A stretch of DNA of 64,000 nt from Vagococcus salmoninarum (lineage in GTDB: Bacteria; Bacillota; Bacilli; Lactobacillales; Vagococcaceae): positions 62,001 through 126,000 of the forward strand of contig NZ_NGJU01000003.1 of assembly GCF_003987495.1 (NCBI RefSeq), written 5' to 3'. The notes below the pieces were generated by a model, which was not told the DNA's origin, ran no database searches, and was given only the letters and a program-made list of their open reading frames with translations. Numbering within the stretch: the first letter of the stretch is position 1; every line of letters begins with the position of its first letter. Made by a program: the position numbers and the translations under genes. Positions 46,763 to 54,690 of this stretch are shown in pieces.

Positions 46763-46847
46763 GTGGATGAACCAAGGTGGTTTTCCCCATAAAGTAGTTA
46801 GCACACAGCTTAACTACGAGGTGTAGGTTCGAGTCCTACCTTCCACG
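46763..46847 (+). ncRNA. tRNA-like RNA with non-canonical D and anticodon arms
   Basis: The 3' half is that of a perfect tRNA: 5-base variable loop GAGGT, T-arm GTAGG-TTCGAGT-CCTAC, and a 7-bp acceptor GTGGATG / CTTCCAC with one T-T mismatch and discriminator G. The 5' half departs: 24 instead of 19 bases precede the anticodon arm, and the arm is a 7-bp stem GTAGTTA/TAACTAC with a ten-base loop (or 5 bp with 14), so no anticodon can be assigned. CCA is not encoded. A T-run follows the acceptor. Either a specialised tRNA-mimic RNA or a decayed tRNA gene; standard tRNA scanning would probably reject it or score it low. Confidence 0.5.
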
Positions 46848-46860
46848 CTTAATTTTTTCC

Positions 46861-47112
46861 ATAAAAATAGATCTAACAGGAGCAAGTTAGCGTTTATACG
46901 TTATTGATCGAGTCTCTTACGTCTGCACGATCGGTACTATGCTATGCCTGTCAGATCATATTTTCTTAATAAGGAGTTACTCAAATTCCCACTTCCTTTT
47001 CTTTTGAAATCAAATGGTTCCTTTAGAGAGTTATTTTATTTTAGTAATGCTCTCTGACAAACAGTCTTTATTTACTTGGCTGTTCTTTAAGGGAATTTCT
47101 CTGACTCCTTAT
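46861..47112 (-). ncRNA. Putative structured small RNA, about 250 nt
   Basis: No gene covers this stretch, yet the reverse strand folds well. Domain 1 (47112-46969) is closed by a 22-position helix with 18 pairs, arms ATAAGGAGT...AATTCCC and GGGAATT...ACTCCTTAT, enclosing hairpins AACAG/CTGTT and AGAGAG/CTCTCT. Domain 2 (46957-46870) is closed by an 11-bp helix GATCTGACAGG / CCTGTTAGATC containing a G-U pair that would be an A-C mismatch on the other strand, followed by TATTTTTAT as terminator. The predicted start point falls on the first base of the domain 1 helix. I do not recognise the family; the layout recalls 6S RNA but is not convincing. Confidence 0.5.
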
Positions 47113-47118
47113 AATTAA

Positions 47119-47156
47119 TTTATACCATATTTCTACTATTAAAGCAAACGCTTACA
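47119..47156 (-). promoter_or_regulatory. Promoter of the putative small RNA with CcpA site over the -35
   Basis: TTGCTT (47147-47142), 17 bases, TATAAA (47124-47119). Reverse strand TGTAAGCGTTTGCT (47156-47143) matches 14 of 15 positions of WTGNAANCGNWNNCW when its flanking base is counted, and it covers the -35. This predicts repression by CcpA in glucose. Confidence 0.6.
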
Positions 47157-47160
47157 CTTA

Positions 47161-47203
47161 AAAATTAAAAACAACTATTTGATTGATTCAAATAGTTGTT
47201 TTT
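47161..47203 (-). terminator. Terminator of the nitroreductase gene
   Basis: Perfect 16-bp stem AAAAACAACTATTTGA / TCAAATAGTTGTTTTT on the reverse strand followed by AATTTT. It separates the nitroreductase from the small RNA promoter. Confidence 0.92.
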
Positions 47204-47205
47204 AA

Positions 47206-47931
47206 TTAATCAATAAACTTTTGTTGTCGTAAGACTTCATCATAATCACTTAGCTTGGCATTCGCAAAGTAATCGGCAAATTTCTGACTCCAAGCTTTAG
47301 TTTCCCGCTTCTCACCGAATTTTGCCATGACTTGATCATAGCTTTCGATTAAAGCATAGTCATAACTTTGATAGCCATCGTAGTGAATGACTGCCCCCTT
47401 TGGTAAACGAGGCTTAACCTTCATTGCCACAGTTGGTTTGCCAATGGCTAAACCAAATAAGGGCAACGTATAGGCCGGTAAATTAAGTAAGTCAATAATT
47501 GCTAGTGATTGCTTTCGAATACTACCAATTGGACAGCAGCCATAACCAAGACTTTCCGCTGCCACTAAGGCATTTTCAAAAGCTAAGGCCCCATCTGTCG
47601 TGGCAGTAATTAAGGCATCATGATTATTAGTTATTTGGTAAGGGACGTGATACTTTTGGCTAACGTGATACGTCCGATTAAAATCAGCTATAAATAAAAT
47701 AAAGACTGAAGAGTTTAAAATATGAGGATTTCCTGGATTTAAAGCAACTAACTGTTCCCTAATTTCTCGATCTTTCAGAACAATCATACTGTAAAACTGA
47801 CCATTCATCCAACTTGGGGCTTGTTGTGCCGCTGCTAGTATACTAGCAAGTTCTTCAGGACTTAACTCATGACCTGCTTCAAAATCACGATAACTACGAT
47901 GTTCTAACATTAAATCAATTATTTCCGTCAT
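47206..47931 (-). CDS. Nitroreductase family protein (NfsA-like flavoprotein)
   Basis: A 241-residue FMN-dependent, NADPH-type nitroreductase. The start IIDLMLEHRSYRDF, the AAQQAPSWMNGQFYSMIV segment (FMN phosphate and ring binding) and ESLGYGCCPIGSIR are family marks; size agrees with the NfsA/FRP group. It reduces nitro compounds, quinones or flavin. AAAGGGAG precedes the ATG. It is a single-gene unit; physiological substrate unknown. Confidence 0.9.
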   Translation of the reverse strand: MTEIIDLMLEHRSYRDFEAGHELSPEELASILAAAQQAPSWMNGQFYSMIVLKDREIREQLVALNPGNPHILNSSVFILFIADFNRTYHVSQKYHVPYQITNNHDALITATTDGALAFENALVAAESLGYGCCPIGSIRKQSLAIIDLLNLPAYTLPLFGLAIGKPTVAMKVKPRLPKGAVIHYDGYQSYDYALIESYDQVMAKFGEKRETKAWSQKFADYFANAKLSDYDEVLRQQKFID

Positions 47932-47986
47932 TGGCTATCTCCCTTTTCTGACTTTTACTACTTTAACTATGACATATTTTATGAAA

Positions 47987-49411
47987 TCACGCCAACATTT
48001 GCTTTAAAACTGAGACTAAGTGACTACTTTGGTCCTCGGTTAACCGGGCAAAATTGATCCTCATCGATTGATAATCGCCACCAAATAAGAAGCTAGGACT
48101 AATTAAAATTTTATTTTTTAGGAGCAAGTCATAATCCGTCTGCTTTAATTCTTTACTAATAACTGTCACCCATAAAAAATATCCCCCTAAAGGTATTTCA
48201 AAAGTAAGTTTATCCCCTAATTCTGCCTCTAATAAGGCGACTAATCGATCTCGCCGTTGACATAAAGACTGGCGTAAAGCGACTAGTTTACTTTCGTAAG
48301 TCTGATCTTGTAACGCGTAAGAGGCTAAAACTTGAGGGAAGACACTCAGACTAGCATCAATTCCTTGATGAGCTTCGGCTAACTGTAAGACAACCCGATT
48401 AGGTGCACTTAACCAGCCAATTTTCGTTGTTCCCCCTAATATTTTTGACAAAGAACCAATGTAAATCACATTATTAGGATCGAGTTCTTTTAATGAACTA
48501 ACTGGCCTTTTTTTATCAAAGAACAATTGACCGAAAACATCATCTTCCACAATCGGAATGTGATAACTTCCACAGAGAGCGACTAAATTTTGGCGCCTAC
48601 TTTCACTCATCGTTTTCCCTGTCGGATTTTGTAAGTTGGGATTGACTAAGACTAATTTTATTTTTCGGCGAATAATTAACTCTTCTAACTCTGTCAGTTT
48701 CATCCCCTCAGAATCTAAAGGCACCCCAAAGAGACGAATCCCCGCTCCTTGGAAAAGTGATAACCCATAGAAGGATGACGGGTCTTCAATCGCCACCCCG
48801 TCACCATTTTTTAGTAAGACATGAATAATTAGAAACAAGGCTTGCTGTGCCCCAGAAGTAATCAGTAACTCGTCATCATTAATCATTAAGTGATTCTCCT
48901 GGGCTAACTGTTTGATAACTCCTTGACGTAGCGGTTGATAGCCACGTAGATCTTGCCGTTTTTCTTCATTGATAAACTCTTTCCAAGAAATATTAGGTAA
49001 GTCAATACTTGGAATCAAGTCTAATGGCAGTTCACCTGTAAACCCGTCAATCAGCTCTGGATCATCGGCTGTAACTAACCCTTGCAGTTTGGCTAAGTAA
49101 GGATGACTTTCTTTTAAAGATCCTTGGGCTAAGTAAGTCCGCCAATTAGTCCGACTCCCAGTATAAACGCCCCACTTGCCCTCATTAACTAATGTGCCAC
49201 TCCCTTGTTTGCGAATAATCACTCCCATGGCTTCAAGTTCATCTAACCCATGAACAACAGTCGAGCGATTAACTCCGAACAACGTCGCAAGCTCTCGTTC
49301 AGGTGGGAGTTTCTCCCCTGGTAATAAACGACCAGTTTTAATGTGTTCTAAGATCAATTGGACGATGCTTTGATAAATTGGTTGTTTAGGTAACCTTGTT
49401 AATTCCCACAC
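47987..49411 (-). CDS. pdxR: MocR/PdxR-type transcriptional regulator with aminotransferase domain
   Basis: A 474-residue fusion of a GntR winged helix (residues about 8-80, PIYQSIVQLILEHIKTG and NRSTVVHGLDELEAMG) with a class I aminotransferase fold whose PLP lysine is in IGSLSKILGGTTKIGW. MocR regulators sense PLP. It is divergent from a B6 kinase and an ECF transporter S component, which strongly suggests a PdxR-like control of vitamin B6 salvage. GTG start with GGAGG upstream. Repeats of AATTGG in the shared promoter are candidate operators. Confidence 0.88.
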   Translation of the reverse strand: MWELTRLPKQPIYQSIVQLILEHIKTGRLLPGEKLPPERELATLFGVNRSTVVHGLDELEAMGVIIRKQGSGTLVNEGKWGVYTGSRTNWRTYLAQGSLKESHPYLAKLQGLVTADDPELIDGFTGELPLDLIPSIDLPNISWKEFINEEKRQDLRGYQPLRQGVIKQLAQENHLMINDDELLITSGAQQALFLIIHVLLKNGDGVAIEDPSSFYGLSLFQGAGIRLFGVPLDSEGMKLTELEELIIRRKIKLVLVNPNLQNPTGKTMSESRRQNLVALCGSYHIPIVEDDVFGQLFFDKKRPVSSLKELDPNNVIYIGSLSKILGGTTKIGWLSAPNRVVLQLAEAHQGIDASLSVFPQVLASYALQDQTYESKLVALRQSLCQRRDRLVALLEAELGDKLTFEIPLGGYFLWVTVISKELKQTDYDLLLKNKILISPSFLFGGDYQSMRINFARLTEDQSSHLVSVLKQMLA

Positions 49412-49430
49412 GGCTATTCCTCCTTCAATT

Positions 49431-49511
49431 AATTGGATGAGTTAAAAATAACCCAATTGGCTGTTTTTGTCAAAGACTTCCTCAGTTATGATAAAGCTAT
49501 CAAGTAATTGG
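49431..49511. promoter_or_regulatory. Divergent pdxR/pdxK control region
   Basis: AATTGG occurs at 49431-49436, 49455-49460 and 49506-49511, the first two 24 bases apart, a spacing like the paired direct repeats bound by MocR dimers. For pdxK the -10 is TATGAT (49487-49492) with a poor -35, which fits activator dependence. The third copy overlaps the pdxK ribosome site and may be chance. Confidence 0.5.
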
Positions 49512-49520
49512 AGGTAAATA

Positions 49521-50348
49521 ATGATTCCTAAAATAATGACAATTGCCGGCTCCGACTCAAGTGGTGGCGCAGGTATTCAAGCAGATTTAAAAACATTTCA
49601 AGAATTTGGAACTTTTGGCTTCTCAGCCATTACGAGTTTTGTGACAATGGATCCAACAGCTGGTTGGTCTCATACTGTGACTTCCCTAGATGCGGATTTA
49701 GTCGCAAAACAACTAACAACAATTTTTGCTGGGGCACCTATCCAAGCCCTAAAAACCGGTATGCTCGGTGAGATTGCTACGATCAAGTTAGCCCGTCAGT
49801 TCATCGATGAGTTTAACCAACAAAATGTCGTAGTTGACCCTGTTATGGCTTGTAAAGGAACGACTGAATTATTACAACCTGAAAATGTGGCGACAATGGT
49901 TGAGTTCCTATTACCAGTAGCAACAATTACAACGCCTAACTTAATTGAAGCAGGGATTTTATCAGGCCTTGGGGAATTAAAATCGGTGGCAGATATGCAA
50001 GCCGCCGCAGTTAAAATTCACGCCTTAGGACCGAAAAATGTCATCGTAAAAGGTGGCAAACGACTACCTGGCGACTTAGCCATTGATGTTTTTTACGACG
50101 GCGTTGACTTTACTTTATTAGAAAATAAAAAATACGACACCGAATATAATCACGGTGCCGGCTGCACCTTTGCTGCGGCAATTACTGCTGGCTTAGGTCA
50201 GGGCTTAACTGTTAAAGAGGCTGTCATTCTAGCAAAAGATTTTGTGGCAGCAGCTATTCAAAATGGCCTTGAAATCAACCCATTCTTAGGCCACGTTTGG
50301 CACGGCGCTTATGGCCAAGCTAACCCTTTATTTATGAAAAAAGACTAA
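49521..50348 (+). CDS. pdxK: Pyridoxine/hydroxymethylpyrimidine kinase (ThiD/PdxK-like)
   Basis: A 275-residue ribokinase-fold kinase. It starts IMTIAGSDSSGGAGIQADLKTF, and the catalytic region NHGAGCTFAAAITAGL carries the anion hole and base. Enzymes of this branch phosphorylate pyridoxine, pyridoxal or HMP. The divergent PdxR-type regulator and following ECF S component argue for vitamin B6 over thiamine; no thiamine genes or TPP riboswitch are seen. GGAGG precedes the ATG. Confidence 0.88.
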   Translation: MIPKIMTIAGSDSSGGAGIQADLKTFQEFGTFGFSAITSFVTMDPTAGWSHTVTSLDADLVAKQLTTIFAGAPIQALKTGMLGEIATIKLARQFIDEFNQQNVVVDPVMACKGTTELLQPENVATMVEFLLPVATITTPNLIEAGILSGLGELKSVADMQAAAVKIHALGPKNVIVKGGKRLPGDLAIDVFYDGVDFTLLENKKYDTEYNHGAGCTFAAAITAGLGQGLTVKEAVILAKDFVAAAIQNGLEINPFLGHVWHGAYGQANPLFMKKD

Positions 50349-50374
50349 TTATTGCTGTTCTGGAGGAACTTACT

Positions 50375-50947
50375 ATGACAACTAAAAAAAGAATTACAAC
50401 AGCTGACATCGTTTTAACTGCACTCTTTGCTACTTTAACCTTTGTCGGTACGATGATTCGCATCCCCATGCCCGCCGCTGTTGGTGCACCCTTTATTCAC
50501 TTAGGTAATTCCGTCTTACTATTAGCCGTTTTATTATTAGGCTACCGTAAAGGCGCTTTAGCCGGCGGGATGGGCTTTGCCATCTTTGACGTCCTAAATG
50601 GCTATGCTGCTGAAGCCCCTTATTTTATTTTTGAAAGTTTTATTGTTGGAGGGGTGGCAACTTTAGTCTTCATCGCTCTAGGAAGACAAGACCGACCTCT
50701 TTACAAAGTGACTGCTGTGGCAATAGCTGCTGGCTTAGCAAAACTTGCCATGACCTTTTTAAAAGGCATTGTCAAAATGCTAATCTTAGGCGCTGACTTA
50801 AAACCAGCGATTATCGCTTCAGCAACCACCATTCCAACGTCAGTCATTAACGTTATTTCAACGATTATTATCGTGACCCTGTTATATTATCCAGTGAAAA
50901 AAATAGTTGATACCTTTTATCAACGAACAACTCTTAATTTTAAATAA
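50375..50947 (+). CDS. ECF transporter S component, probable vitamin B6 (PdxU-like)
   Basis: A 190-residue membrane protein with six hydrophobic segments typical of ECF S components (VLTALFATLTFVGTMIRIP, LGNSVLLLAVLLLGYRKGALAGG). It binds a vitamin precursor and docks to the shared EcfAAT energy module, which is not in this window. It is 26 bases after the B6 kinase gene and in the same operon, so a pyridoxine-type substrate is inferred. Confidence 0.85.
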   Translation: MTTKKRITTADIVLTALFATLTFVGTMIRIPMPAAVGAPFIHLGNSVLLLAVLLLGYRKGALAGGMGFAIFDVLNGYAAEAPYFIFESFIVGGVATLVFIALGRQDRPLYKVTAVAIAAGLAKLAMTFLKGIVKMLILGADLKPAIIASATTIPTSVINVISTIIIVTLLYYPVKKIVDTFYQRTTLNFK

Positions 50948-50991
50948 AAAAGTTTCGCTTCTTTTAATAACTAAAGAAGCGAAACTTTTTT
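50945..50991 (+). terminator. Bidirectional terminator after the B6 operon
   Basis: Stem AAGTTTCGCTTCTTT / AAAGAAGCGAAACTT with A- and T-runs, between convergent genes. Confidence 0.93.
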
Positions 50992-51974
50992 TATTTATAC
51001 GTCTTAGATTTTAAGTATTGTTTGACGGCCTCTTGGAGAGCACCTGCTAGTGGGAAGATAACCCACGTATAACTCCAGCGATCTCTGTGCCCAGCAAAAC
51101 TCCAAAGGAAGAAAATCACAACGACAATTGGCCAGTAAATTGCTTCAAAGGCCGCTTCTTGTTTTTTGACTTTTTGCTCAAGCGGGCTAGGTTGACGCTT
51201 TTCACCAAAGTCTAATAAAATGTTATAAGCTAAATAAATATTGCCTGAATAAATAAATAGTAAGACACCTACAGCTGCAATTATCAGTAGTAACGCGATA
51301 CTGCCATAAGGAACTTGAGGGCGGTGACCATTATAATTCAAGTTAAATAATAAAGGCAAGAGTGAGATTAAACAAATGCCAATCCCCATTACAATGCTGA
51401 CAATATGGGAGCGTTCATAAGCTTTTTTTTCAGCCTCAATTGTTTGACGGGTACTTTCAGTCATGACAAAGCCTTTTTGCAAAAATTCGTAATGGGCGTT
51501 TTTCATGCCAAAGACGATAAACAAGCCGACGGCAATTCCTCCGAACAAGATTAAAGGGATAAAGCCTAGAGGTGAAAAATCAACATATCTTCCCTGAACA
51601 CCTAGGCTCAGATAAATAAACAACCCAACGGCAATCGCCGCGACTAAAACGCCTGCTCCTACACCTAAACCAATTTTTTTCTTATCTTCAATATACGTTA
51701 AGGCTTCTGATAAATGAATCACCGGTAAGTCTTGACTATCGATTACTTCTTCAGCCTCTGTTAATGGAATGTTCAATTCTTCTAAAATTTCTTCGATATT
51801 TCCAAACTCAGCAATCACCGTGCCAATCGCTTCATTTTCAGTTCGCCCTGAGTCTTTTAACTCCCGGTACTTATCTTCCATATTAGCCAACAAATCTATT
51901 TTTAATTGTTTGACTTCACTTGTATGTGGTAAATTTAAAAACATTGTATCTAAGTAATCGCTAATTGTTTTCAT
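50991..51974 (-). CDS. HAAS-domain (permease-prefix/DUF1700-like) membrane protein
   Basis: A 327-residue protein. Residues about 1-65 form the cytoplasmic HAAS helix bundle (MKTISDYLDTMFLNLP, ELKDSGRTENEAIGTVIAEFG), which in known cases interacts with PadR-family partners. About seven hydrophobic segments follow. It overlaps the padR-type gene by 14 bases, so the two form a coupled pair, a widespread envelope-related arrangement. Exact function is not known. Confidence 0.82.
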   Translation of the reverse strand: MKTISDYLDTMFLNLPHTSEVKQLKIDLLANMEDKYRELKDSGRTENEAIGTVIAEFGNIEEILEELNIPLTEAEEVIDSQDLPVIHLSEALTYIEDKKKIGLGVGAGVLVAAIAVGLFIYLSLGVQGRYVDFSPLGFIPLILFGGIAVGLFIVFGMKNAHYEFLQKGFVMTESTRQTIEAEKKAYERSHIVSIVMGIGICLISLLPLLFNLNYNGHRPQVPYGSIALLLIIAAVGVLLFIYSGNIYLAYNILLDFGEKRQPSPLEQKVKKQEAAFEAIYWPIVVVIFFLWSFAGHRDRWSYTWVIFPLAGALQEAVKQYLKSKTYK

Positions 51975-52302
51975 CTATTTCTCCTCCAATAAATTGATTA
52001 ACTACATCTTTAGTAATCTCCCACTCGGCTCGTTTTTCAAGATAATAATCCAACCCAGCTGGTAAGATTCGGTAATAAGTGCGCTTTTTACCAAAGGTTT
52101 CTTGACCAGGATAAGATTCGATAAAGCCCTTTTTTTGTAAACGGGTAAATGCTGAGTAAAGAGTTGTCTCTTTAATGATGTATTTCTCTTCTGAAATTTC
52201 TTTAATTTGTTTGGAAATCTCATAGCCATAAGAATCATTTTTGATTAAAATCGATAATATCATTGGATCATTGTAGCCACGAATCACATCACTACTAATC
52301 AT
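51961..52302 (-). CDS. PadR-family transcriptional regulator
   Basis: A 113-residue winged-helix repressor of the short PadR class: the start DVIRGYNDPMILSILIKNDSYGYEI and the wing region KETTLYSAFTRLQKKGFIES and KRTYYRIL are typical. It is first in the operon with the HAAS-domain protein. Four CGTAGT-type boxes in its promoter, two of them a palindrome, indicate autorepression. AAGGAAGTGAG precedes the ATG. Confidence 0.92.
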   Translation of the reverse strand: MISSDVIRGYNDPMILSILIKNDSYGYEISKQIKEISEEKYIIKETTLYSAFTRLQKKGFIESYPGQETFGKKRTYYRILPAGLDYYLEKRAEWEITKDVVNQFIGGEIDENN

Positions 52303-52320
52303 CTACTCACTTCCTTTTTT

Positions 52321-52386
52321 ACTACGCCTGATATACTACGTCTGCCGTAGTAATTAAATCTTAGCGTTATTACTACGACAGGTCAA
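52321..52386 (-). promoter_or_regulatory. padR promoter with multi-box operator
   Basis: TTGACC (52386-52381), 17 bases, TAAGAT (52363-52358). The palindrome TACTACG-TCTGC-CGTAGTA (52334-52352) lies at the start point; further ACTACG boxes are at 52321-52326 and 52372-52377, the latter inside the spacer. This is a good autoregulatory PadR operator candidate. Confidence 0.7.
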
Positions 52387-52501
52387 GTAGTTTTAACTGA
52401 GACTTTAGGCTGATTAATTGTTACGTATAAAGATCGATGTTCTTTAATCCCTGGATAAGTTAAACTTAAATTAAGTTATAACAGTCATGGAGGAGAAATA
52501 A

Positions 52502-52819
52502 ATGAAAAAAATAAATGTCTTTGCTCTAATTGGTTTAACCTTTTTTAATATTACGATCGGAATTGCTTTATTTGTAACAGTTTACGCCTTACTATTCTCA
52601 GCTTGGGTCACTGCTTTTAGTTTCCTAGTCTCACCTTTCTTAATTATTGGCGCCCACATTATCGGTGTCCAAACCTTTGGCATCTTTAACTTTTTACTAG
52701 GGGTGCTACTATGTTTAGCCGCCCTCCTCGCCACACCTCTCTTAATTAAAGTCAGTCGCGTCATCAAAAGTCTCACTTTCGATTACATAAAGTTTAATCA
52801 CGACGCTCTTTACTCTTAA
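52502..52819 (+). CDS. Small membrane protein (DUF1700-like tail)
   Basis: A 105-residue protein with three hydrophobic stretches (ALIGLTTFF-like start IGLTFFNITIGIALFVTVYALLF, then SFLVSPFLIIGAHIIG, then FLLGVLLCLAALLATPLLI). It resembles the membrane tail of HAAS/DUF1700 proteins without the helical prefix. It is divergent from the padR pair across the operator region, so it may share its control. GGAGG precedes the ATG. Function unknown. Confidence 0.7.
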   Translation: MKKINVFALIGLTFFNITIGIALFVTVYALLFSAWVTAFSFLVSPFLIIGAHIIGVQTFGIFNFLLGVLLCLAALLATPLLIKVSRVIKSLTFDYIKFNHDALYS

Positions 52820-52836
52820 ACTTAAATTGATTTTAA

Positions 52837-52881
52837 ATAAAAACGTCCAACTAGAGGATTTCTCTAATTGGGCGTTTTTAT
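52837..52881 (+). terminator. Bidirectional terminator next to guaC
   Basis: Arms AAAAACGTCCAACTAGAG and CTCTAATTGGGCGTTTTT (two mismatches) flanked by A/T runs, between convergent genes. Confidence 0.88.
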
Positions 52882-52887
52882 TAACAA

Positions 52888-53865
52888 TTAAATTGAATCA
52901 CCATTAAAAATCGAATTTTTAACAATCACATAATCGACTTTACGAATGGCTTCTAAATCATTCCCACCAGCATAAGAAATGGCTGATTGTAAATCTTGTT
53001 GCATTTCATTTAAAGTATCTGCTAAAGGTCCTTTGTAAGGGAGTAAGATTTTTTTACCTTCAACATTTTTCTTCTCACCTTTTTGGTATTCTGAGGCACT
53101 ACCAAAGTATTCTTTATACTTGACACCATCTTCGATAATTGTTTCACCAGGTGATTCTTCATGACCAGCAAATAAGGAACCAATCATCACCATTGAAGCG
53201 CCAAAACGGACAGACTTAGCAATGTCACCGTGGGTTCGAATGCCACCGTCAGCAATTAAAGGCTTGCGCGCGGCTTTACTACAACGACGTAAGGCAGCTA
53301 ATTGCCAACCGCCTGTGCCAAAGCCAGTTTTTATTTTAGTAATACAGACTTTTCCGGGACCGATGCCGACCTTCGTCGCATCTGCACCAGCATTTTCTAA
53401 CTCTCTAACGGCTTCTGGTGTGCCGACATTGCCAGCAATCACGAAAGTTTCCGGTAACTGCTCTTTAATATGTTGAATCATTTTAATCACTGCATTTGAA
53501 TGACCGTGAGCGATATCAATCGTCACATAGTCTGGCACTAAGTTTTCAGTTGCTAAAGTTTTAACAAAATCATATTCGTAAGCTTTAACGCCCACGCTTA
53601 TTGAAGAAATTAAGTTTTTTTCCGCCATTTTTTTAATAAAAGGCATCCGTTGGTCTTCTTCAAAACGGTGCATAATGTAAAAATAACCATTTTCAGCTAA
53701 CCATTCTGCAATTGTTTCATCCATAATCGTTTGCATATTAGCTGGCACTACTGGCATTTTAAACTCATGTTTCCCTAACACTACGCTAGTATCACATTCT
53801 GAACGACTTTCTACTATACATTTGTTTGGAATCAATTGAATATCTTCATAATCGAAAATTTTCAT
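52888..53865 (-). CDS. guaC: GMP reductase
   Basis: A 325-residue NADPH-dependent enzyme that converts GMP to IMP. The active-site cysteine is in [17 protein letters not shown] and the phosphate loop is [11 protein letters not shown]; there is no CBS domain, which separates it from IMP dehydrogenase. AGGAGG is 9 bases before the ATG at 53865; ten upstream codons of the longer frame were dropped. Two PurBoxes upstream imply PurR control. Confidence 0.95.
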   Translation of the reverse strand: MKIFDYEDIQLIPNKCIVESRSECDTSVVLGKHEFKMPVVPANMQTIMDETIAEWLAENGYFYIMHRFEEDQRMPFIKKMAEKNLISSISVGVKAYEYDFVKTLATENLVPDYVTIDIAHGHSNAVIKMIQHIKEQLPETFVIAGNVGTPEAVRELENAGADATKVGIGPGKVCITKIKTGFGTGGWQLAALRRCSKAARKPLIADGGIRTHGDIAKSVRFGASMVMIGSLFAGHEESPGETIIEDGVKYKEYFGSASEYQKGEKKNVEGKKILLPYKGPLADTLNEMQQDLQSAISYAGGNDLEAIRKVDYVIVKNSIFNGDSI

Positions 53866-53907
53866 TTTGATAACCTCCTGTTGAGTTTTACTCATTTTTT
53901 AGAAAGA

Positions 53908-53987
53908 AAACACGAACATTAACAATATCTGACAATATTTTCGTTTGCTTCCTAAGTTAATTTACCTTAAATCACCGAACTTTGCAA
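53908..53987 (-). promoter_or_regulatory. guaC promoter with two PurBoxes
   Basis: TTGCAA (53987-53982), 17 bases, TAAATT (53964-53959). Plus-strand ATCACCGAACTTT (53971-53983) matches AWWWCCGAACWWT in 12 of 13 positions and sits in the spacer; AAACACGAACATT (53908-53920) matches 11 of 13. Paired PurBoxes are the PurR target in Bacilli and lactic bacteria. Confidence 0.65.
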
Positions 53988-54197
53988 GTTATATCGCTGA
54001 TTTATTTTAAATATTGATAATTCCTCAGTTAATTGTTCGTCTTTAGGCATTAGCTTGCTCTCTCGTTCTAATTAAAGGTAGATAAATGAAAAAAATCATT
54101 GAAATTACTCTCTAACTATCGTAGAATGATACTATATTAATTATACATAAGATTTTTTTCCGTTTCTTATGTATGAAAAGATTGTAGGTGGCATCTA

Positions 54198-54410
54198 TTG
54201 GAAGCGGATTTAATCGTGATTGGTAACACGTATCAATGCAACAGCCCTTTGTTAGAAGAACACTTTTCAGGTAAAGTTGAAAAACTTTACGATCAGTCAG
54301 CCTTAGTTGAAGTGAATGACTCTTCAGCAATTGACGTTGAACGTGTGGCAGAATTAAACAAACGACTGGTTATTCCTTTTGCTCTTATTAATGACTTTAT
54401 TATTGAATAA
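54198..54410 (+). CDS. DUF2187 family protein
   Basis: A 70-residue small beta-rich protein resembling the DUF2187/KOW-like family: FSGKVEKLYDQSALVEV, then VAELNKRLVIPFALI. The start is TTG, with AGGTGG seven bases upstream; no ATG fits. Function is not known. It stands alone in a 900-base gap between guaC and a membrane protein, next to an IS remnant. Confidence 0.65.
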   Translation: MEADLIVIGNTYQCNSPLLEEHFSGKVEKLYDQSALVEVNDSSAIDVERVAELNKRLVIPFALINDFIIE

Positions 54411-54419
54411 CTAAAAAAG

Positions 54420-54690
54420 TGTCACACAACCCTATGAAAGTGGAGACTGCTCCCATAGGTTGAAAGAAATATAAAAACACCCCCGTTGAATTCCTGTAAA
54501 ATGAAGAAAACGGAGGTGTTTTTTTATGGTCAAACAAATTTCATACCCTTTAGAAGTTAAAGAAGCTGCATATACGAATGACGTTGGAAAGAAAAACAAC
54601 TAGAGAAATCATGACAGAATTGACTGTCAGAAATAAAACACAAGTAGAAACGTGGTAGCAATGGTACAGAAAAAGTTGCTTCTTTTTTGA
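54420..54690 (+). mobile_element. IS3-family insertion sequence remnant (left end and broken orfA)
   Basis: From ATG 54526 the frame reads MVKQISYPLEVKEAAY, the start of IS3-type OrfA proteins. A frame change follows, and then TTREIMTEL, NKTQVETW, a TAG stop and QWYRK continue the same protein (REIM...NKTQVETW-QWYRKG). Nothing beyond is recognisable. A hairpin with arms CACC/GGTG and a T-run (54473-54525) lies directly before the ATG, and the left part from about 54420 (GTCACACAACCCTATG, with a second hairpin CCTATG/CATAGG) is probably the element's end. Non-functional. Confidence 0.75.

Noticed and set aside
46870-46957. Resemblance to the tmRNA 5' part (GACAGGCATAG, then CGTAT..AACGCT)
   Set aside because: No resume ORF ending in ALAA and no matching 3' acceptor/T-arm on the same strand within the usual distance; the T-arm nearby is on the opposite strand.
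46969-47112. Identification of domain 1 as 6S RNA
   Set aside because: The layout (closing stem, open middle, apical hairpin) is similar, but the length is short and an extra domain with terminator follows; kept only as an unnamed RNA.
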